Origin: Parapusillimonas granuli | GTDB lineage: Bacteria > Pseudomonadota > Gammaproteobacteria > Burkholderiales > Burkholderiaceae_B | Reading direction: 5' to 3' | Length of the DNA stretch: 64,000 nucleotides | Assembly (NCBI RefSeq): GCF_013416525.1 | Contig: NZ_JACCEM010000002.1 | Span: 372,001-436,000 of the forward strand | Part shown: piece after piece, positions 61,469-64,000 of the stretch | How the letters are laid out: each line of letters starts with the position of its first letter | How positions within the stretch are numbered: position 1 is the first letter of the stretch | Notes under the pieces: generated by a model | The model's database searches: none | What the model saw: the letters and a program-made list of their open reading frames with translations, nothing else | What the model was told of the DNA's origin: nothing | Position numbers and translations under genes: made by a program

Positions 61469-62407
61469 CTAGTGCGAGGTTCCCTCGCCCTTGGCCAGGC
61501 GAAGAAGCAGGAGTTTGGACAAGGCCAGCACGACCGTCGTGATCAGGAACAGGATGAGGCCGAGTTCGAGCAGGGCGGACTTCTGCATGCCGCCCGCCTC
61601 GTTGAATTCATTGGCGAGCGCCGACGCGATCGAGTTCGACGGCGAGAAAATCGACGCGGGCAGCGTGAACGCGTTGCCGATCACGAACGTCACCGCCATG
61701 GTTTCGCCCAGCGCGCGGCCCAGCCCCAGCATGATGCCGCCGATGACGCCGGTCTTGGTATAGGGCAGGACCACCTTCCACACGACCTCCCAGGTCGTGC
61801 TGCCCAGGCCGTAGGCCGACTCTTTCAGCATGGACGGAACCAGCTCGAATACGTCGCGCATGACGGCGGTGATGAAGGGAATCACCATGATGGACAGGAT
61901 CAGGCCGGCGGTGAAGACGCCGATGCCGAAAGGCGGGCCGCCGAAGATGTCGCCCAATACGGGCACGCCTTCGAAAGCGTCGATGATGTGGGGCTGTATG
62001 TATTGCTGGAATATGGGCACGAACACGAACAGCCCCCACATCCCGTAGATGATGGAGGGGATGGCGGCCAGCATTTCGATGGCGGTGCCCAGCGGCCGGC
62101 GCAGCCACACCGGGGAAAGCTCGGTCAGGAACATGGCGATGCCGAAGGAAACCGGCACGGCGATGGCCAGCGCGATCAGGGAGGTCAGCAAGGTGCCCAT
62201 GATGGGGACCAGGGCGCCGTAGACGTTCTGGACGGGATCCCAGTCGTTGGTCCAGAGAAAGGCCAGGCCGTATTCGGCGATGGATTCCCGGCTGCCGTAG
62301 ATCAGGGACACCATGATGGCGCCCAGCAGAATGAATACGAAGAACGCAAACGTACGGGTCAGGTTCTTGAACAGTGCGTCAAGGAATGCGTTCCGGTTAT
62401 TTTTCAT
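61469..62407 (-). CDS. pstC: phosphate ABC transporter permease PstC
   Basis: A 312-residue permease partner of PstA. The start [15 protein letters not shown] is chosen over an upstream in-frame ATG that would lie in the intercistronic hairpin region. Features include the helix-1 segment [35 protein letters not shown], and the coupling-loop [19 protein letters not shown]. It is separated from pstS by 123 bases holding a strong hairpin. Confidence 0.95.
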   Translation of the reverse strand: MKNNRNAFLDALFKNLTRTFAFFVFILLGAIMVSLIYGSRESIAEYGLAFLWTNDWDPVQNVYGALVPIMGTLLTSLIALAIAVPVSFGIAMFLTELSPVWLRRPLGTAIEMLAAIPSIIYGMWGLFVFVPIFQQYIQPHIIDAFEGVPVLGDIFGGPPFGIGVFTAGLILSIMVIPFITAVMRDVFELVPSMLKESAYGLGSTTWEVVWKVVLPYTKTGVIGGIMLGLGRALGETMAVTFVIGNAFTLPASIFSPSNSIASALANEFNEAGGMQKSALLELGLILFLITTVVLALSKLLLLRLAKGEGTSH

Positions 62408-62464
62408 GTTGGTTTCGTAGCATGTGCGACCAGGCCCTCGGGCCGAATTCAAGGTACTTTACAT

Positions 62465-62498
62465 GGCAAAGACGGTGCCTTACGACACCGTCTTTGCC
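62465..62498 (-). other. intercistronic hairpin between pstS and pstC
   Basis: A perfect 13-bp inverted repeat, GGCAAAGACGGTG with CACCGTCTTTGCC, has an 8-base loop. It lies 33 bases past the pstS stop, with no T-run after it on the minus strand. Such a structure can protect the pstS message from 3' decay and let only part of transcription pass on, giving more binding protein than permease. Confidence 0.7.
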
Positions 62499-62530
62499 GC
62501 GGGAAAGGAACGACGCCTCTTCCGTGCCGC

Positions 62531-63574
62531 TTATTTCCAGATGGCGCTGCCGTCGGCCGCCTTGATTTCGGCCTTCCAGGCATCGGCGATCCGGGCGACG
62601 ACACCGGACGGCATCGGCACGTAGTCGAGTTCTTCCGCCATTTTATTGCCATTCTTGAAAGCCCAGTCGAAGAAGGCCAGGACTTCCTTGCCGCTTTCGG
62701 GCCTGTTCTGCTTCTTGTGGACCAGAATGAAGCTGGCCGAGGTCACGGGCCAGGATTCGGCGCCGGGCTCGTCGGTCAGCACCACGCCCATGCCGGGCGC
62801 GCTGGCCCAGTCGGCATTCGCCGCGGCCGCGGCGAATGCGGCCTGAGTCGGCTGGACGAACTTGCCGTCCTTGTTCTTGAGCTGCGTCCAGGACAGCTTG
62901 TTCTGCTTCGCATACGCGTACTCGACGTAGCCGATGGAGTTCTTCAGCTGGCGCACGTAGGCGGCCACGCCCTCGTTGCCCTTGCCGCCCTGCCCCGTGG
63001 GCCACTTGACGGCCTTGCCTTCACCGACCTGCGCCTTCCAGGCGGGGGAAACCTTGGATAGGTAGTTGGTCCAGCCGAAGGTGGTGCCCGAACCGTCGGA
63101 GCGATGCACCACGATGATGGCGGCGGACGGCAGCTTGAGGTCGGGATTCAGCGCCTTGATGGCGGGATCGTCCCATTTCTTGATCTTGGCCAGGAAGATG
63201 TCGGCGATGACTTCGCCGGACAGCTTCAATTGGCCGGGCTCGATGCCGCTGATGTTGACCACCGGCACGGTGCCGCCGATGATGGCGGGGAACTGCAGCA
63301 GCTCGTTCTGCGCCAGGGCGTCGGCCTTCATGGGGTCGTCCGACGCGCCGAAATCGACGGTCCGGGCGATGATCTGCTGCTGCCCGCCGCCGGAGCCGAT
63401 GGACTGGTAGTTCACGCGATTGCCGGTTTCTTTCTGGTATTGCGCGGCCCATTTGGCATAGATGGGATACGGGAAGGACGCGCCCGCGCCGGTGATGTCG
63501 GCGGCATGGGCGGCAATGGCGACCGTACCCAGGGCAAAACCGACGGAGACCTTCAAAAATACGCCTTTGAACAT
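62531..63574 (-). CDS. pstS: periplasmic phosphate-binding protein PstS
   Basis: A 347-residue receptor with a signal peptide (about residues 1-25, ending AHA). Phosphate-binding loops are DITGAGASFPYPIYAKW, YQSIGSGGGQQQI and HRSDGSGTTFGWT. The start is the ATG before FKGVFLKVSVG; an upstream frame exists but contains the Pho box. It is the first gene of pstSCAB, with a Pho box about 70 bases upstream. Confidence 0.97.
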   Translation of the reverse strand: MFKGVFLKVSVGFALGTVAIAAHAADITGAGASFPYPIYAKWAAQYQKETGNRVNYQSIGSGGGQQQIIARTVDFGASDDPMKADALAQNELLQFPAIIGGTVPVVNISGIEPGQLKLSGEVIADIFLAKIKKWDDPAIKALNPDLKLPSAAIIVVHRSDGSGTTFGWTNYLSKVSPAWKAQVGEGKAVKWPTGQGGKGNEGVAAYVRQLKNSIGYVEYAYAKQNKLSWTQLKNKDGKFVQPTQAAFAAAAANADWASAPGMGVVLTDEPGAESWPVTSASFILVHKKQNRPESGKEVLAFFDWAFKNGNKMAEELDYVPMPSGVVARIADAWKAEIKAADGSAIWK

Positions 63575-63645
63575 GTGAGGAACCCTTTGGATTGAGACTG
63601 GTGAAAGCAGGCAGGCCTGCATTGCCGCCATAGTAGAGATCGAAT

Positions 63646-63663
63646 GTGACATGTTCGTGACAG
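63646..63663 (-). promoter_or_regulatory. Pho box (PhoB site) upstream of pstS
   Basis: On the minus strand CTGTCACGAACATGTCAC matches the 18-base PhoB consensus (two CTGTCA-type repeats with an 11-base step), with mismatches mostly in the A/T spacer. It lies 72 bases before the pstS ATG and 13 bases past the ppk stop. Phosphate starvation should induce pstSCAB from here. Confidence 0.8.
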
Positions 63664-63675
63664 CGCTGTAAAAAG

Positions 63676-64000
63676 CTATGAGCCCAGCTGCCGCATCAGC
63701 TGCTCGTGCAGATTGAAGGGCTTGCCGCTGGGCTTGACCTTGATGTAGGCGCCGTTGGGCAGCGCCCGCCAGGCCAGCTGGTTGTCCCGCAGCGCGTAGG
63801 TGAACGCCTCGTTGATGACGCGCTTCTTCAGGGCCTTGTCCAACACCGGAAAGCCGATCTCGACCCGGCGGAAGAAATTCCGGTCCATCCAGTCGGCGGA
63901 CGACAAATAGACGTTCTCGGCGCCGTCGTTATGGAAATAAAACACCCGGGAATGCTCCAGGAAACGGCCGACGATGGACCGGACCCGTATGTTTTCCGAC
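63676..64000 (-). CDS. ppk: polyphosphate kinase, C-terminal end (continues past window)
   Basis: The last 107 residues of polyphosphate kinase 1, open to the window edge. Visible features are SIVGRFLEHSRVFYFHNDG, the Ppk-specific NVYLSSADWMDRNFFRRVE and a C-terminal WRALPNGAYIKVKP. The enzyme polymerises ATP gamma-phosphate into polyphosphate at the membrane. It sits immediately upstream of the Pho-box-controlled pstS on the same strand, linking phosphate storage and uptake. Confidence 0.95.
   Translation of the reverse strand, partial: SENIRVRSIVGRFLEHSRVFYFHNDGAENVYLSSADWMDRNFFRRVEIGFPVLDKALKKRVINEAFTYALRDNQLAWRALPNGAYIKVKPSGKPFNLHEQLMRQLGS

Overview
The window looks like chromosome from a high-GC betaproteobacterium of the Alcaligenaceae (Bordetella/Achromobacter-like). 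The basis is the strong G/C bias at third positions, two Bug-family periplasmic receptors (a family expanded in this group), and the general gene repertoire. The exact genus cannot be fixed from the sequence alone.

Left part (1-20.3 kb). A truncated RND efflux permease is followed by a DUF2892 membrane protein, thioredoxin 2, a TolC-type outer-membrane channel and a methyltransferase. Then comes a less GC-rich block (about 4.4-12.6 kb). In it a divergent IclR regulator faces a six-gene minus-strand run: CobW-type GTPase, cyclic amidohydrolase, maleate isomerase/Asp-Glu racemase relative, Bug receptor, EmrA and EmrB. A decayed Rpn/DUF4351 transposase-like gene closes the block. Next are a GNAT acetyltransferase, an ABC exporter, and a minus-strand MFS, PEP-mutase-like, zinc alcohol dehydrogenase and MFS group.

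Middle (20.3-32.4 kb). A YhhQ queuosine-precursor transporter is preceded by a very good preQ1-I riboswitch. Then come cardiolipin synthase and a malonate operon with its own GntR operator (gntR, malonyl-CoA decarboxylase, enoyl-CoA hydratase, malonyl-CoA ligase, with a Bug receptor downstream). A Cys/Met-metabolism PLP enzyme and a membrane PQQ-dependent dehydrogenase follow.

32.2-41.3 kb. A mosaic RTX-type surface or secreted protein of about 1490 residues has four N-terminal NPDV repeats, about five repeats of roughly 120 residues, and two calcium-binding blocks. A shredded copy of part of a related gene lies just past its 3' end. A 7TMR-DISM sensor kinase and response regulator are transcribed divergently from it. 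tRNA-Arg(TCT) and an outer-membrane phospholipase A follow.

Right part (41.3-64 kb). This holds a branched-chain amino acid type ABC system with a fused LivH-LivM permease, an LTA-synthase-like sulfatase, a TerC/CorC protein and tRNA-Pro(TGG). An A/T-rich HD-domain/HTH gene pair sits beside that tRNA. Then come a PhoPQ-like two-component system with two PepSY proteins, a thiolase/acyl-CoA ligase/DUF296 operon, MTA/SAH nucleosidase, a lone AMP-binding N-terminal domain protein, a patatin, and pstSCAB with a Pho box beside the end of polyphosphate kinase.

Most genes are tightly packed with ATGA overlaps. The best candidates for unusual biology are the IclR-controlled island, the RTX protein with its relic and adjacent two-component system, and the HD/HTH islet at tRNA-Pro.
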